Source: Arcobacteraceae bacterium
GTDB taxonomy: Bacteria; Campylobacterota; Campylobacteria; Campylobacterales; Arcobacteraceae
Direction of reading: 5' to 3'
NCBI GenBank assembly: GCA_029935705.1
Contig: JAOZJU010000012.1
Location: 1 to 39,562 of the forward strand
Length of the DNA stretch: 39,562 nt
A model generated the notes under the pieces. It was not told where the DNA came from, ran no database searches, and saw only the letters and a program-made list of their open reading frames with translations. The position numbers and the translations under genes were made by a program. Of this stretch, positions 26,571-34,987 are shown piece by piece (within the stretch, counting starts at the first letter, position 1; each line of letters opens with the position of its first letter).

Positions 26571-27654
26571 CAAGCATCTCTTGAAGTGCAAACACAACAG
26601 CTTTTGTATTTGTATTTGTAGCAGATGATATAGGCAATACAAAATATGGCTTATCGTTGTCGTATGTAAACTCAAAGTTGTCGTCATTTTGTAAAAAATA
26701 GTTGTAGTTCATATCCAGAGCGAACTTTTGTTTTGTAGTTTTTTTGATATTAAGATATTTTAAAAAAATATCTATTTTTTTGTTTGCTATCGTTGTCGTC
26801 ATCGTATCAATCTTGGTTAAAACGATAGCATATCTATTTTCAACAAGCTCTTTTGAGTATCTTTGTAACTCTATCTTTAGAGATCTATACTGTTCTTGCA
26901 TATCTTTATAGTTTGATATATCCAAAACAAAAAGGACAGTTTTGGTTCGTTGAATATGTCTTAGAAACTCAAGACCCAAACCTTTGCCGCAACTTGCACC
27001 CTCTATGATACCAGGTATATCTGCCATGACAAATGAACTATACTCACCAGATGATACTACACCTAGATTTGGTATAAGTGTGGTAAATTCGTAGTTTGCT
27101 ATTTGTGGTTTTGCATTTGATATAGTTGATATAAGTGTAGATTTGCCTACATTTGGAAACCCTACTAAACCTACATCTGCTATAAGTTTGAGTTCAAATC
27201 TTACATTAAGAGTAGTTGCAGGTAGCCCTGGCTGATGATATGTAGGGGTTTGATTTCTTGAGTTTTTGAAGTGATAGTTACCCATACCACCCTTGCCACC
27301 TGTGATTAGTTTCAATCTTTGACCATCTTCAAGTAGGTCAAGCAGTAGTTCATCTGTATCATCGTCAAATACTTGAGTACCAGGAGGCACTCTTAAGATG
27401 AGGTTTTCGCCTGCCTTGCCAGAACAGCGACTTCCGCCACCTGGTTCACCATCTTTTGCTTTGAGTTTTTTTTTGCCTTTAAAGCTGCTAAGTGTGTCGG
27501 TATTGTTACAAACTTCTAAAATAAGGTCTCCACCTTTGCCACCATCGCCACCATCTGGGCCACCTTTGACTACAAACTTCTCTTTACGAAAAGATGTGCA
27601 ACCCTCTCCACCTTTGCCAGATGAGAGCTCTAGCTTAACAATATCAACAAACAT
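26557..27654 (-). CDS. obgE: 50S assembly GTPase Obg
   Basis: This 365 aa essential GTPase acts in large-subunit assembly. The N-terminal glycine-rich Obg fold covers about 1-157 ([16 protein letters not shown] and [15 protein letters not shown] are diagnostic). The G domain begins with GFPNVGKST at 165-173, followed by switch region [11 protein letters not shown] and G3 DIPGIIEGA, with TKID as G4. The C-terminal extension of some Obg proteins is missing. It lies five bases after rpmA in the standard rplU-rpmA-obg order. Confidence 0.97.
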   Translation of the reverse strand: MFVDIVKLELSSGKGGEGCTSFRKEKFVVKGGPDGGDGGKGGDLILEVCNNTDTLSSFKGKKKLKAKDGEPGGGSRCSGKAGENLILRVPPGTQVFDDDTDELLLDLLEDGQRLKLITGGKGGMGNYHFKNSRNQTPTYHQPGLPATTLNVRFELKLIADVGLVGFPNVGKSTLISTISNAKPQIANYEFTTLIPNLGVVSSGEYSSFVMADIPGIIEGASCGKGLGLEFLRHIQRTKTVLFVLDISNYKDMQEQYRSLKIELQRYSKELVENRYAIVLTKIDTMTTTIANKKIDIFLKYLNIKKTTKQKFALDMNYNYFLQNDDNFEFTYDNDKPYFVLPISSATNTNTKAVVFALQEMLDVEL

Positions 27655-27659
27655 CTATG

Positions 27660-27911
27660 TTAGTTATATACAGAGACTTTCTTTCTCTTACGGTCCTTGT
27701 TTTCAAACTTTACTTCACCATCTATTAGGGCATATATAGTATGGTCTTTGCCTATTCCTACATTGTTACCTGTATGAAATTTTGTTCCTCTTTGTCTTAT
27801 GATTATGTTGCCAGCTACTACTTTCTCTCCACCAAACTTTTTGACTCCAAGTCGCCTACCAGCTGAGTCTCTATTGTTATTGGTACTACCTTGACCTTTC
27901 TTGTGTGCCAT
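27660..27911 (-). CDS. rpmA: 50S ribosomal protein L27
   Basis: This 83 aa ribosomal protein has an N-terminal tail that reaches the peptidyl transferase centre. [20 protein letters not shown] is the canonical N-terminus, with no N-terminal propeptide of the type cleaved in Firmicutes. [19 protein letters not shown] and [10 protein letters not shown] are further family blocks. It is placed between rplU (9 bases) and obgE (5 bases). Confidence 0.98.
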   Translation of the reverse strand: MAHKKGQGSTNNNRDSAGRRLGVKKFGGEKVVAGNIIIRQRGTKFHTGNNVGIGKDHTIYALIDGEVKFENKDRKRKKVSVYN

Positions 27912-27920
27912 ATATCTCTC

Positions 27921-28226
27921 CTATAGTTCTATTTTGTTTATTTTGATTTTTGTATAGCTTCTTCTAAAACCTCGTTTTAGTTTGCTATCTTTTCGTCTTC
28001 TTTTTTTGTAGATAATCACTTTTTTATCTCTACCTTCTACGATAACTTCTGCTGTTACTTTCGAATTCTTAAGATCATTTGCTGTTTTTAAAGCACCATC
28101 ATCTATAGCTATTATATCATCTATCACAAGCTTATCTTTTGGTTCTTTACTTAACTTATCTACATTCAATATATCGCCCTCTTTGACTTTGTATTGTTTT
28201 CCGCCACATTTTATTATCGCATACAC
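27921..28226 (-). CDS. rplU: 50S ribosomal protein L21
   Basis: This 101 aa protein is recognised by [18 protein letters not shown] and [20 protein letters not shown] near the end. The start codon is GTG at 28226; an ATG two bases upstream is out of frame. A GG-containing site (AAAAAAGGC) lies about 8 bases before. It is the first gene of rplU-rpmA-obgE-peptidase-truD. Confidence 0.97.
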   Translation of the reverse strand: MYAIIKCGGKQYKVKEGDILNVDKLSKEPKDKLVIDDIIAIDDGALKTANDLKNSKVTAEVIVEGRDKKVIIYKKRRRKDSKLKRGFRRSYTKIKINKIEL

Positions 28227-28253
28227 ATTTTTGCCTTTTTTATAATTTTATTC

Positions 28254-28259
28254 ATTATA
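28254..28259 (-). promoter_or_regulatory. -10 box (TATAAT) of the rplU operon
   Basis: Read on the minus strand, TATAAT lies 27 bases before the rplU GTG start. No clear -35. It would drive five genes through truD. Confidence 0.5.
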
Positions 28260-28361
28260 CCATCTTTTCTTTAAAGTTTCTTATATAGAGAAAAATTTTA
28301 TAGTTTTAGGATCGTTTTAGAGTATCTTGTAGTTTATAAGCTTATAGTAGAGTAAAAAAGC

Positions 28362-29075
28362 TTAATTGTCATATTGCAACAGTTTATTTTTGATTATCAT
28401 ATTTTTAAGCCGTCTTAGATACTCATGTTTTAGCTGTGAATAGTTTATAAAACCTTTGTATATACTCAAACCATTAAGCGGTTTGTTGTTTTTTATAGTT
28501 TTTTCTCTCAAGTTTCTTACTTGTTTGTATGCACCATTTGAGTTGACATTTTTAAGATATGCTTTTAGAGAATCTTCTAATGAATCAAAGATTCGTATCT
28601 TGTGTTTGGCTCCTTTGTTTCGCCTAAGCGGTATCAAACCTTTACTACCATAAGTCCAGTGACCAAATATGTTGTTTGCTTCTTTTGTAAATCTACTATT
28701 GCCCCAGCCACTTTCAAGTGCTGCTTGAGCTAGTATTATAGATGTGGGGATTATGTTGATTTTTTTCATATAACTATCATAATCATATAGCTTTTTTACT
28801 TTATAATATTTTTTAAGTTTTATCATCTTTAACATAGCGATACCATCTCGTTTGGTATTTAAAACACCAGTTTTGAAAAATTGTTCTATAAACTCTCTAT
28901 CTTTTAATATTTGTTCATTTTGTTTTTTTATAAGAGGTACTAATGTATTAAAAAATACCATCTTTTTCATTTTGGTGCTTTTTATATCATAATATGATTT
29001 TGGAAAACCACCTTTAGCATAAATAAAAGATGCAAAGATAAAAAACAAAATAGATATTCTAAATATTTTTGACAA
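28362..29075 (-). CDS. Bax-like glucosaminidase, exported
   Basis: This 237 aa protein has a signal peptide (MSKIFRISILFFIFASFIYA) and a glucosaminidase-like domain. The block PTSIILAQAALESGWGNSRF then EANNIFGHWTYG carries the catalytic-type Glu in the lysozyme-like fold shared with Bax and FlgJ. It is expected to cut peptidoglycan in the periplasm. The start is TTG with AAGGAG eight bases upstream, and overlaps the end of dapF by 17 bases. It is the last gene of the run that begins with the spermidine synthase homologue. Association with dapF (meso-diaminopimelate for the cell wall) is consistent with a wall role. Confidence 0.87.
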   Translation of the reverse strand: MSKIFRISILFFIFASFIYAKGGFPKSYYDIKSTKMKKMVFFNTLVPLIKKQNEQILKDREFIEQFFKTGVLNTKRDGIAMLKMIKLKKYYKVKKLYDYDSYMKKINIIPTSIILAQAALESGWGNSRFTKEANNIFGHWTYGSKGLIPLRRNKGAKHKIRIFDSLEDSLKAYLKNVNSNGAYKQVRNLREKTIKNNKPLNGLSIYKGFINYSQLKHEYLRRLKNMIIKNKLLQYDN

Positions 29076-29808
29076 AAGTAACAGCTCCTTGAAAATGTAT
29101 TATACCATTTTTTAATAAAATTGTAATTTCTTCACCACTTTTGGGATATACAACTATCTTATCCTCTACAAGATTTTGTTTATGAAGCCACAAAAAAGAT
29201 GCCACCATACCAGTGCCACAAGCTTTTGTCTCATCCTCTACACCCCTTTCAAAAGTTCTTACATATATGGTTGTTTTGTTTTTAATCTGCACAAAATTTA
29301 CATTTGTGTTGTATCTATCTCTTAATCTTTTTGATAAATTTTTATCAAACATATTGATATTTTCAACTATCGTTACCATATGCGGAACTCCTGTATCTAC
29401 CATCCACCATATTTTGTCATCTATTTTAAATGGTTTTTTTAACTCTTTTGATGGTGGCATAGTAGTTTGGACTACATTTTTGTCTACTTTTGTTTTGATA
29501 ATCCCTACATCACTCATAAAGTTTATATCTGTTTTGTTTTTTATCTTTTGATTGTAGTATAAAGCCACTGCTCTTGTGCCATTGCCACACATGGAAGCTG
29601 TTGAACCATCAAGATTGTAAAACAACCATGTAAAATCTATGCCATATAGATCTTGCTCTTTTTGGTTTGCTAATATCACCACTATCAAACCATCTGTTTT
29701 GTTTTTTTGACACAACTTGATTGCTAATTTGCTAAAATCCTCTTTTTGGTTTTTTTGGATTATGACAAAACTATTGCCACTTGCATCGTATAGACTATAT
29801 TTTTCCAT
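29059..29808 (-). CDS. dapF: Diaminopimelate epimerase
   Basis: DapF converts LL- to meso-diaminopimelate, needed for lysine and peptidoglycan. The two catalytic cysteines are seen in SMCGNGTRA (Cys74) and ETKACGTGMVA (Cys197), and the N-terminal SLYDASGNSFVII corresponds to the usual K..G.GNDF block, with Ser in place of the usual Asp in GN(D)F. At 249 aa it is a little shorter than the usual 270-280. AAGGAGTTAT precedes the ATG. It overlaps coaE by 14 bases and the glucosaminidase by 17. Confidence 0.95.
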   Translation of the reverse strand: MEKYSLYDASGNSFVIIQKNQKEDFSKLAIKLCQKNKTDGLIVVILANQKEQDLYGIDFTWLFYNLDGSTASMCGNGTRAVALYYNQKIKNKTDINFMSDVGIIKTKVDKNVVQTTMPPSKELKKPFKIDDKIWWMVDTGVPHMVTIVENINMFDKNLSKRLRDRYNTNVNFVQIKNKTTIYVRTFERGVEDETKACGTGMVASFLWLHKQNLVEDKIVVYPKSGEEITILLKNGIIHFQGAVTFVKNI

Positions 29809-30409
29809 ATAACTCCTTTTTTAATAATAAATTTTTTACTCTTTCTACTTCATGTTGTAGATGTTTCATATCTTTGTTGTTGTATATCACATAGGTTGCC
29901 ATAGGTAGTTTTGCATCTATATCTAACTGGTTTGATAAGATATTGTTAATCTGGGTTTTGTTTTTCATATCTCTTTTGATCGCTCTTTTGATTTGCTGTT
30001 GTTTTGTAGCATATACTAGTATGGTTGTTTTGATGTCGTAGTTGTTTGTCTCGAAAAAAAGTGGTATATCTACTATATATGGTTTTTGTTTTGTTTCTAA
30101 TATTTTACACTTTTTGATTATACTCTCTTTTATAAGCGGGTGTAAAAAATTCTCCAATTTTTGTTTGTTTTGTTTATCTTCAAAGATAAAGTTTGCTAAT
30201 AGTTTTCTATCAATCTTGCCATCTTTTGTAAACTTATCATCAAACATTTTTGATATTTTATTTTGATTTTTGTCAAATATCTCTTTGCTTATTTTATCTG
30301 CATCTATGATAGCAAAACCATGTAAACCAAAAAGAGAACAAACAGTGCTTTTGCCAGTAGATAAACCGCCTGTCAAAGCTATGGCATATTTTAGATTATC
30401 GTTTTGCAA
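29795..30409 (-). CDS. coaE: Dephospho-CoA kinase
   Basis: CoaE phosphorylates dephospho-CoA at the 3' position, the last step in CoA synthesis. The 204 aa product has P-loop LTGGLSTGKSTVCSLF at the N-terminus, IIDADKIS and the lid region RAIKRD, all typical. The start is TTG, in overlap with the end of the spermidine-synthase-like gene by 14 bases; no ATG fits in frame before the P-loop. Translation is presumably coupled. CoA is also the cosubstrate of the acyl-CoA synthetase at 5990, but there is no operon link. Confidence 0.94.
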   Translation of the reverse strand: MQNDNLKYAIALTGGLSTGKSTVCSLFGLHGFAIIDADKISKEIFDKNQNKISKMFDDKFTKDGKIDRKLLANFIFEDKQNKQKLENFLHPLIKESIIKKCKILETKQKPYIVDIPLFFETNNYDIKTTILVYATKQQQIKRAIKRDMKNKTQINNILSNQLDIDAKLPMATYVIYNNKDMKHLQHEVERVKNLLLKKELYGKI

Positions 30410-30908
30410 GACCAGTTAGCTTTTTTGTCATACTAGCACCATACACAAAAGATGCATTGTGAATCTCTGTAGAATAATAATCCATACCTTCTAGCATATC
30501 AGATACTGCTAGCTTGATATTTGCTTGTGGGTGTGATTTTTTCGATGCAAATATCGCATGGGTATGCCCAAAACGATATGGCATAGTTATCCAAAACTTA
30601 TCATATATAGTTTTTAAATCTTTTTCTATATCATCTGCTACAAATACAACTATTCCAGCAGTTTGCTCCAAAATATTGTCTATATTTTGTGTAAAATTTT
30701 CATCTATGTTAGCACAAATTATTATGACATCATATTTCTCATTTGACTCTTTTGGTAGAGTGGTTTTAAAATCCACATTTAGTTTATGCTTGTTAGTCTC
30801 TTTTTTCATACTCTCTATATCGTCAGTGATTACCAATATATTTTGTGGATCAATATGAGTAGATAGTGGAATATGTGTCATCATCTCGCTAAATATCTTG
30901 TTTTTCAT
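30396..30908 (-). CDS. Short spermidine-synthase-like protein, N-terminal domain absent
   Basis: This 170 aa protein starts with FSEMMTHIPLSTHIDPQNIL, which matches the (H/S)EM..H.PL block that in spermidine synthases comes after an N-terminal beta domain of about 50-90 residues. That domain is missing. The C-terminal half (FWITMPYRFGHTHAIFASKK then MDYYSTEIHNASFVYGA) aligns by eye with the C-terminus of the Helicobacter SpeE. The SAM-binding glycine motif GGGDG is replaced by ITDDIE, so aminopropyl transfer is doubtful. The start has AAAGG six bases upstream, so the short form is a real start and not a chance truncation. coaE overlaps it downstream. Function is unknown; a binding or degenerate paralogue is possible. 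Confidence 0.7.
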   Translation of the reverse strand: MKNKIFSEMMTHIPLSTHIDPQNILVITDDIESMKKETNKHKLNVDFKTTLPKESNEKYDVIIICANIDENFTQNIDNILEQTAGIVVFVADDIEKDLKTIYDKFWITMPYRFGHTHAIFASKKSHPQANIKLAVSDMLEGMDYYSTEIHNASFVYGASMTKKLTGLAKR

Positions 30909-30931
30909 CTTTAACCTTTATCTTTTTATTG

Positions 30932-30937
30932 TATAAT
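30932..30937 (+). promoter_or_regulatory. -10 box (TATAAT) before the small membrane protein and purM
   Basis: TATAAT lies 25 bases before the ATG at 30963, in a 54-base divergent gap. The opposite strand has a TATTAT-like -10 for the spermidine-synthase-like operon in the same stretch, so the two promoters face away from each other and may overlap. Confidence 0.5.
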
Positions 30938-30962
30938 ACCAAAAAAATATAAAAGGTAGATT

Positions 30963-31151
30963 ATGAATAAGTATGATAAAGTCAGAGATTTTTGTAAAAA
31001 TTTTAGAGTTGTATTGGGAATAGTGCTAATAACCATAGGAGTTTTTTCAGGAAACTCGTGGTTTTATTTGGGAGCAATACCACTTCTTGCTGGATTGTTT
31101 AATTTTTGTCCTACATGTATTATATCTAAAAAATGCACCCCAAAATCATAA
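30963..31151 (+). CDS. Small DUF2892-type inner-membrane protein
   Basis: This 62 aa protein has two hydrophobic segments (VVLGIVLITIGVF and FYLGAIPLLAGLF) and a C-terminal FCPTCIISKKC. It matches the DUF2892/YgaP-like membrane domain that ends in an F(C)P-type motif. A clear AAAGG site precedes it. Three bases separate it from purM, which has no strong ribosome site of its own, so they are probably coupled. DUF2892 proteins have no established function; in YgaP the domain is attached to a rhodanese. The C-terminal cysteines could bind a metal or thiol, which is only speculation. Confidence 0.8.
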   Translation: MNKYDKVRDFCKNFRVVLGIVLITIGVFSGNSWFYLGAIPLLAGLFNFCPTCIISKKCTPKS

Positions 31152-31154
31152 GAT

Positions 31155-32150
31155 ATGTCTAAAATATCTTATAAAGATGCTGGTGTAGATATAAACAAAG
31201 GCAATGATTTTGTCCAACAGATAAAACCACACATCAAAGCTACTAAAACAGACGGTGTCATAGGTGGTATAGGCTCATTTGCTGGAGCATTTAAGATGCC
31301 ATCAAACTACAAAAATCCAGTGCTTTTATCAGCTACAGATGGAGTAGGTAGCAAACTCAAACTCGCTATAAATAGTGGCAAATTTGATACAGTGGGTATA
31401 GACCTTGTGGCTATGTGTGTAAATGATATTATATGCAACTTTGGGAAACCTCTCTTTTTTTTAGATTATTATGCTACTGGAAAATTGGATACAAATGAAG
31501 CTGGTCTTGTAGTTAAAGGTATAGCAGATGGTTGTATAGAAAGTGAGTGTGCATTAGTAGGTGGTGAGACAGCAGAGATGCCAACTATGTATAAAGATGG
31601 CGATTTTGATTTGGCTGGATTTTGTGTAGGAGTTGCAGAGATGGATGAGATAGACAGAACTCAAAAAGTCAAAGAGGGTGATCTCATCATAGCTTGGAGT
31701 AGTAGTGGCATACACTCAAATGGCTTTAGTCTTGTGCATAAGATACTCTTTGATAAACTTAATATGAAGTTTGATGATATATTTGATGGTAAGAAACTTA
31801 TAGATATATTGCTAGAACCTACGAAGATATATCTAAAACAATTTTTAGAAAATCAAAAATATATCAATGCATTGTCGCACATAACAGGTGGCGGTCTTGT
31901 AGAAAATATCCCACGAGTTTTGCCAGATGGCCTACAAGCTATAGTTTATAAAGAAAAAATCAAAACTCCACAGATATTTAAACTTTTTTCAAAATATGTT
32001 CAAACAGATGAGCTTTATAGGACTTTTAATATGGGTGTAGGTATGGCAGTGATATGCAACAGCAAAAATGCCAAACATATATTGAAAAACAGAGATAGTT
32101 ATATCATAGGAGAGATAACAAAAGGTCAAAAAGGTTGCAAACTTATTTGA
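31155..32150 (+). CDS. purM: Phosphoribosylformylglycinamidine cyclo-ligase
   Basis: PurM closes the imidazole ring in purine synthesis (FGAM to AIR). The 331 aa product has SYKDAGVDINKGNDFV, GGIGSFAGAF, LLSATDGVGSKLKLA, CVNDIICNFGKPLFFLDYYA, GGETAEMP, SSGIHSNGFSL, and HITGGGLVENIPRVLP, an almost complete set of family signatures. It lies three bases after the small membrane protein and converges with cysteine synthase 48 bases away. Confidence 0.97.
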   Translation: MSKISYKDAGVDINKGNDFVQQIKPHIKATKTDGVIGGIGSFAGAFKMPSNYKNPVLLSATDGVGSKLKLAINSGKFDTVGIDLVAMCVNDIICNFGKPLFFLDYYATGKLDTNEAGLVVKGIADGCIESECALVGGETAEMPTMYKDGDFDLAGFCVGVAEMDEIDRTQKVKEGDLIIAWSSSGIHSNGFSLVHKILFDKLNMKFDDIFDGKKLIDILLEPTKIYLKQFLENQKYINALSHITGGGLVENIPRVLPDGLQAIVYKEKIKTPQIFKLFSKYVQTDELYRTFNMGVGMAVICNSKNAKHILKNRDSYIIGEITKGQKGCKLI

Positions 32151-32198
32151 TTGAACCTCTCCAATAAATAACAACCTTTAAGCTATCTAAAAAAAGGC

Positions 32199-33092
32199 TT
32201 AATCATACAGCCCAGTGCTTATATATCTCTCTCCTGTATCACAAAGCATAGTTACAATCTTTTGTTTTGGATATTTTTGTTGCATCTTTAACGATGCAAA
32301 TATATTTGCACCAGATGATATACCTACAATCAAACCATCGCTTTTGGCTATATCTTTTGCTTGGGTTATTGCATCTGTATCATCTACTTTTACTATCTCA
32401 TCTATTATTGAGGTGTTTAGATTTTTAGGAACAAATCCAGCTCCAATGCCTTGAATCTTATGAGCTGAGGGTGCTTCACCTGATATGACAGCACTATTTT
32501 TTGGCTCTACAGCTACTATTTTTATATCTGGGTTAAATTTTTTTAATACCTTTGATACACCACTTATAGTGCCACCAGTTCCTACTGCTGATACAAATAT
32601 ATCTATATGGTTTGACATATCCTCCAATATCTCTAAAGCAGTAGTTTTCTCGTGTGTTTTAGGATTTGCTTGGTTTTCAAACTGCTGAAGTATTATGCTG
32701 TTTTTATCTTTTTGTTTTAGTTTATAAGCTTCATCTATAGCACCTTTCATACCAAGCTTTGGATCAGTCAAGATAAGTTTTGCCCCTAAAGCCTTGAGCA
32801 GGACTCTTCTTTCTTTGCTCATAGAGGATGGCATAGTAAGAGTCAAGTTTAAACCAAAATTTGCACATATACAAGCCAAAGCTATGCCTGTATTGCCACT
32901 TGTGGGTTCTATGATGTTTGTATCTTTATTTATGGTGCCACTATTTAAAGCCTCTTTGATCATACTTAATCCAATTCTATCTTTGACACTACTTGTAGGG
33001 TTTAGAAATTCACATTTGCCGTATATTCCTGATTTTAGTTTGATAATCGGAGTGTTGCCTATAATATCACCAATATCTTGTGCTATTTTCAT
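32199..33092 (-). CDS. Cysteine synthase (O-acetylserine sulfhydrylase)
   Basis: This 297 aa PLP enzyme makes cysteine from O-acetylserine and sulfide. Features are IGNTPIIKL, NPTSSVKDRIG with PLP Lys37, PTSGNTGIALA, the phosphate-binding GTGGTISG, and IVGISSGANI near the end. CysK and CysM cannot be separated confidently by eye, and the symbol is left open. It has its own promoter in the gap shared with tatA and runs opposite to the flanking genes. Confidence 0.93.
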   Translation of the reverse strand: MKIAQDIGDIIGNTPIIKLKSGIYGKCEFLNPTSSVKDRIGLSMIKEALNSGTINKDTNIIEPTSGNTGIALACICANFGLNLTLTMPSSMSKERRVLLKALGAKLILTDPKLGMKGAIDEAYKLKQKDKNSIILQQFENQANPKTHEKTTALEILEDMSNHIDIFVSAVGTGGTISGVSKVLKKFNPDIKIVAVEPKNSAVISGEAPSAHKIQGIGAGFVPKNLNTSIIDEIVKVDDTDAITQAKDIAKSDGLIVGISSGANIFASLKMQQKYPKQKIVTMLCDTGERYISTGLYD

Positions 33093-33111
33093 ATTTTTGC
33101 CTTTTTTTTAA

Positions 33112-33117
33112 ATTATA
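33112..33117 (-). promoter_or_regulatory. -10 box (TATAAT) of cysteine synthase
   Basis: TATAAT on the minus strand lies 19 bases upstream of the cysteine synthase ATG, which is preceded by AAAAGGC. Confidence 0.45.
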
Positions 33118-33140
33118 TCATAATTTTAATAAATTTTAGA

Positions 33141-33146
33141 TATAAT
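33141..33146 (+). promoter_or_regulatory. -10 box (TATAAT) of tatA
   Basis: TATAAT lies 23 bases before the tatA ATG on the plus strand, in the divergent gap with cysteine synthase. Confidence 0.5.
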
Positions 33147-33169
33147 AGTAAAAATAAAAGGAGTTGTTT

Positions 33170-33400
33170 ATGGGAATGCCTAGTGGTATGGAACTATTTA
33201 TAATCGTAGGGGCAATTGTATTGTTATTTGGAGGTAAAAAAATTCCAGAATTAGCAAAAGGATTAGGGCAAGGTATCAAAAACTTCAAAAAAGCAGTTAA
33301 AGATGATGATATAACACAAAGCGATGAGAACAAAGAGATCGAAAAAGATGTTCAAACAGCAGATGTCAAAACAGCAAAAAAAGAAGAAGCAAAAGTTTAA
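33170..33400 (+). CDS. tatA: Twin-arginine translocase subunit TatA
   Basis: The start is set at the ATG with AAAGGAG six bases upstream; a TTG two codons earlier is in frame. The 76 aa protein has an N-terminal membrane helix (MELFIIVGAIVLLFGG) followed by KKIPELAKGLGQGIKNFKKA, the amphipathic helix, and a charged tail, the standard TatA/E plan. It forms the pore-like part of the Tat system for folded proteins, such as NiFe hydrogenase small subunits. tatB and tatC are not adjacent. argS follows after three bases. Confidence 0.95.
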   Translation: MGMPSGMELFIIVGAIVLLFGGKKIPELAKGLGQGIKNFKKAVKDDDITQSDENKEIEKDVQTADVKTAKKEEAKV

Positions 33401-33403
33401 AAG

Positions 33404-34984
33404 TTGTATTATGTAGTCAAAAGTGCTATAGAGAAAGCTACAAACAAGCAAGTTGTGCTTGAAAAACCAAAAAATAGCAAGTTGGGACACTTTGCTATAA
33501 CTTTGGCATTTGCTATGGCAAAAAAGCTTAAAAAATCACCTATTGTTATAGCAAATGAGTTAGTCAATACTCTATCAAAGATAGAGATATTTGATAAAGT
33601 TACAGCTGTTAATGGGTTTGTCAATATAACTTTGTCGAAAGATTTTTTGCAAGATGTAGTTCGCGATACCCTAAACGACAAAATAGTACAAAACAGCACA
33701 AAGCAGAAGATACTTTTGGAGTTTGTCAGTGCAAACCCAACAGGGCCACTACATATAGGACATGCCAGAGGTGCGGTGCTTGGTAGTGCTATATCAAATG
33801 TGGGCAGGTATTTGGGGTATGATATCACAACTGAGTATTATATAAATGACAATGGCAGTCAAATAGATCTGCTTGGTTTGTCGCTTTTTCTTGAAGCACA
33901 AAAACATATATTTGGTTTGGATATATCCTATCCACAAGATTATTATAGGGGCGAGTATCTTACACTTTTATGCGATGAGATAGAAAAAGAGTTTGGCAAA
34001 GATATACTAAAAGATAAAACAAACTTAGATAAAATAGCCCTTTATGCAAAAGATAGAGTGCTACAGATGATAAAAGATGATTTAAAATCAATAGGTGTAT
34101 TTTTTGACAATTTTGTAGCAGAAAAACCACTCTACAAAGAGTGGGACAAAACCAAAAAAGAGCTCGAAAAAAACGATGCACTATACGAAAAAGATGGAAA
34201 ATTGTGGTTAAAAAGCACCAAATATGGCGATGAGTTAGATAGAGTAGTCACAAGGGACGACAACAGACCTACTTATCTTGCAGGGGATATAATATATCAC
34301 AAACAAAAGTTTCAAAGAGGTTTTGATAAACTTATCAATATATGGGGAGCTGACCATCATGGGTATATCAGCAGAGTCAAAGCTTCTTTAGAGTTTTTGG
34401 GGTTAAAAAGTGAAAATCTACAGATAATTTTATCTCAAATGGTATCTTTGCTTAAAGATGGCAAACCATACAAGATGAGCAAAAGAGCAGGAACCTCTAT
34501 ACTTCTTAAAGATATAGTAGATGAGATAGGTGCTGATAGTTTTAGATTTGTATTTTTGAGCAAAAAAAGTGATACACACTTAGAGTTCGATGTTGAAAGT
34601 TTGAAAAAACAAGACCAAAATAACCCTATATTTTATGTAAACTATGCAAATGCAAGAATAAATCAAATTTTTACTAAAGCAGGTGTAGATATAAAAGATG
34701 TATTAAACTATGAGTTTGAGATGATGGATGAAAATCTTACAAATATGCTTTTTGAAGCTTTGATGTTGCCACGAATTTTACAAGATAGTTTTGACAAACG
34801 ACAACCACACTTGATAACTTTGTATCTGCAAAATCTTTCAGCTATATTTCACAAATTTTATACTAACAACAAAATAGTAGGTGCCACAAACCAAAAAGAG
34901 ATACTAAAAACTATAGCAGTAGTCTCTCATACTATAACTTTGGCACTTAAACTACTTGGCATAAGAGCCAAAAAAAGGATGTAA
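33404..34984 (+). CDS. argS: Arginyl-tRNA synthetase
   Basis: This 526 aa class I synthetase has a HIGH motif (ANPTGPLHIGHARGAVLG, HIGH at 117-120), the N-terminal Add-1 domain before it, KMSKR in YKMSKRAGT, and the C-terminal anticodon-binding domain with NPIFYVNYANARI. The start is TTG, three bases after tatA, with no better in-frame codon, giving MYYVVKSAIEKA, the usual N-terminal helix; no strong ribosome site is seen, so translational coupling with tatA is likely. ychF follows after three bases. Confidence 0.96.
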   Translation: MYYVVKSAIEKATNKQVVLEKPKNSKLGHFAITLAFAMAKKLKKSPIVIANELVNTLSKIEIFDKVTAVNGFVNITLSKDFLQDVVRDTLNDKIVQNSTKQKILLEFVSANPTGPLHIGHARGAVLGSAISNVGRYLGYDITTEYYINDNGSQIDLLGLSLFLEAQKHIFGLDISYPQDYYRGEYLTLLCDEIEKEFGKDILKDKTNLDKIALYAKDRVLQMIKDDLKSIGVFFDNFVAEKPLYKEWDKTKKELEKNDALYEKDGKLWLKSTKYGDELDRVVTRDDNRPTYLAGDIIYHKQKFQRGFDKLINIWGADHHGYISRVKASLEFLGLKSENLQIILSQMVSLLKDGKPYKMSKRAGTSILLKDIVDEIGADSFRFVFLSKKSDTHLEFDVESLKKQDQNNPIFYVNYANARINQIFTKAGVDIKDVLNYEFEMMDENLTNMLFEALMLPRILQDSFDKRQPHLITLYLQNLSAIFHKFYTNNKIVGATNQKEILKTIAVVSHTITLALKLLGIRAKKRM

Positions 34985-34987
34985 TAT

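Noticed and set aside
27398-27739. Proline-rich 113-codon plus-strand frame
   Set aside because: It is antisense to the glycine-rich Obg domain; the Pro runs are the complement of Gly codons.
32178-32202. Bidirectional terminator between purM and cysteine synthase
   Set aside because: TTAAGC and GCTTAA are only six bases with a long spacer, and the T tract lies inside the loop.
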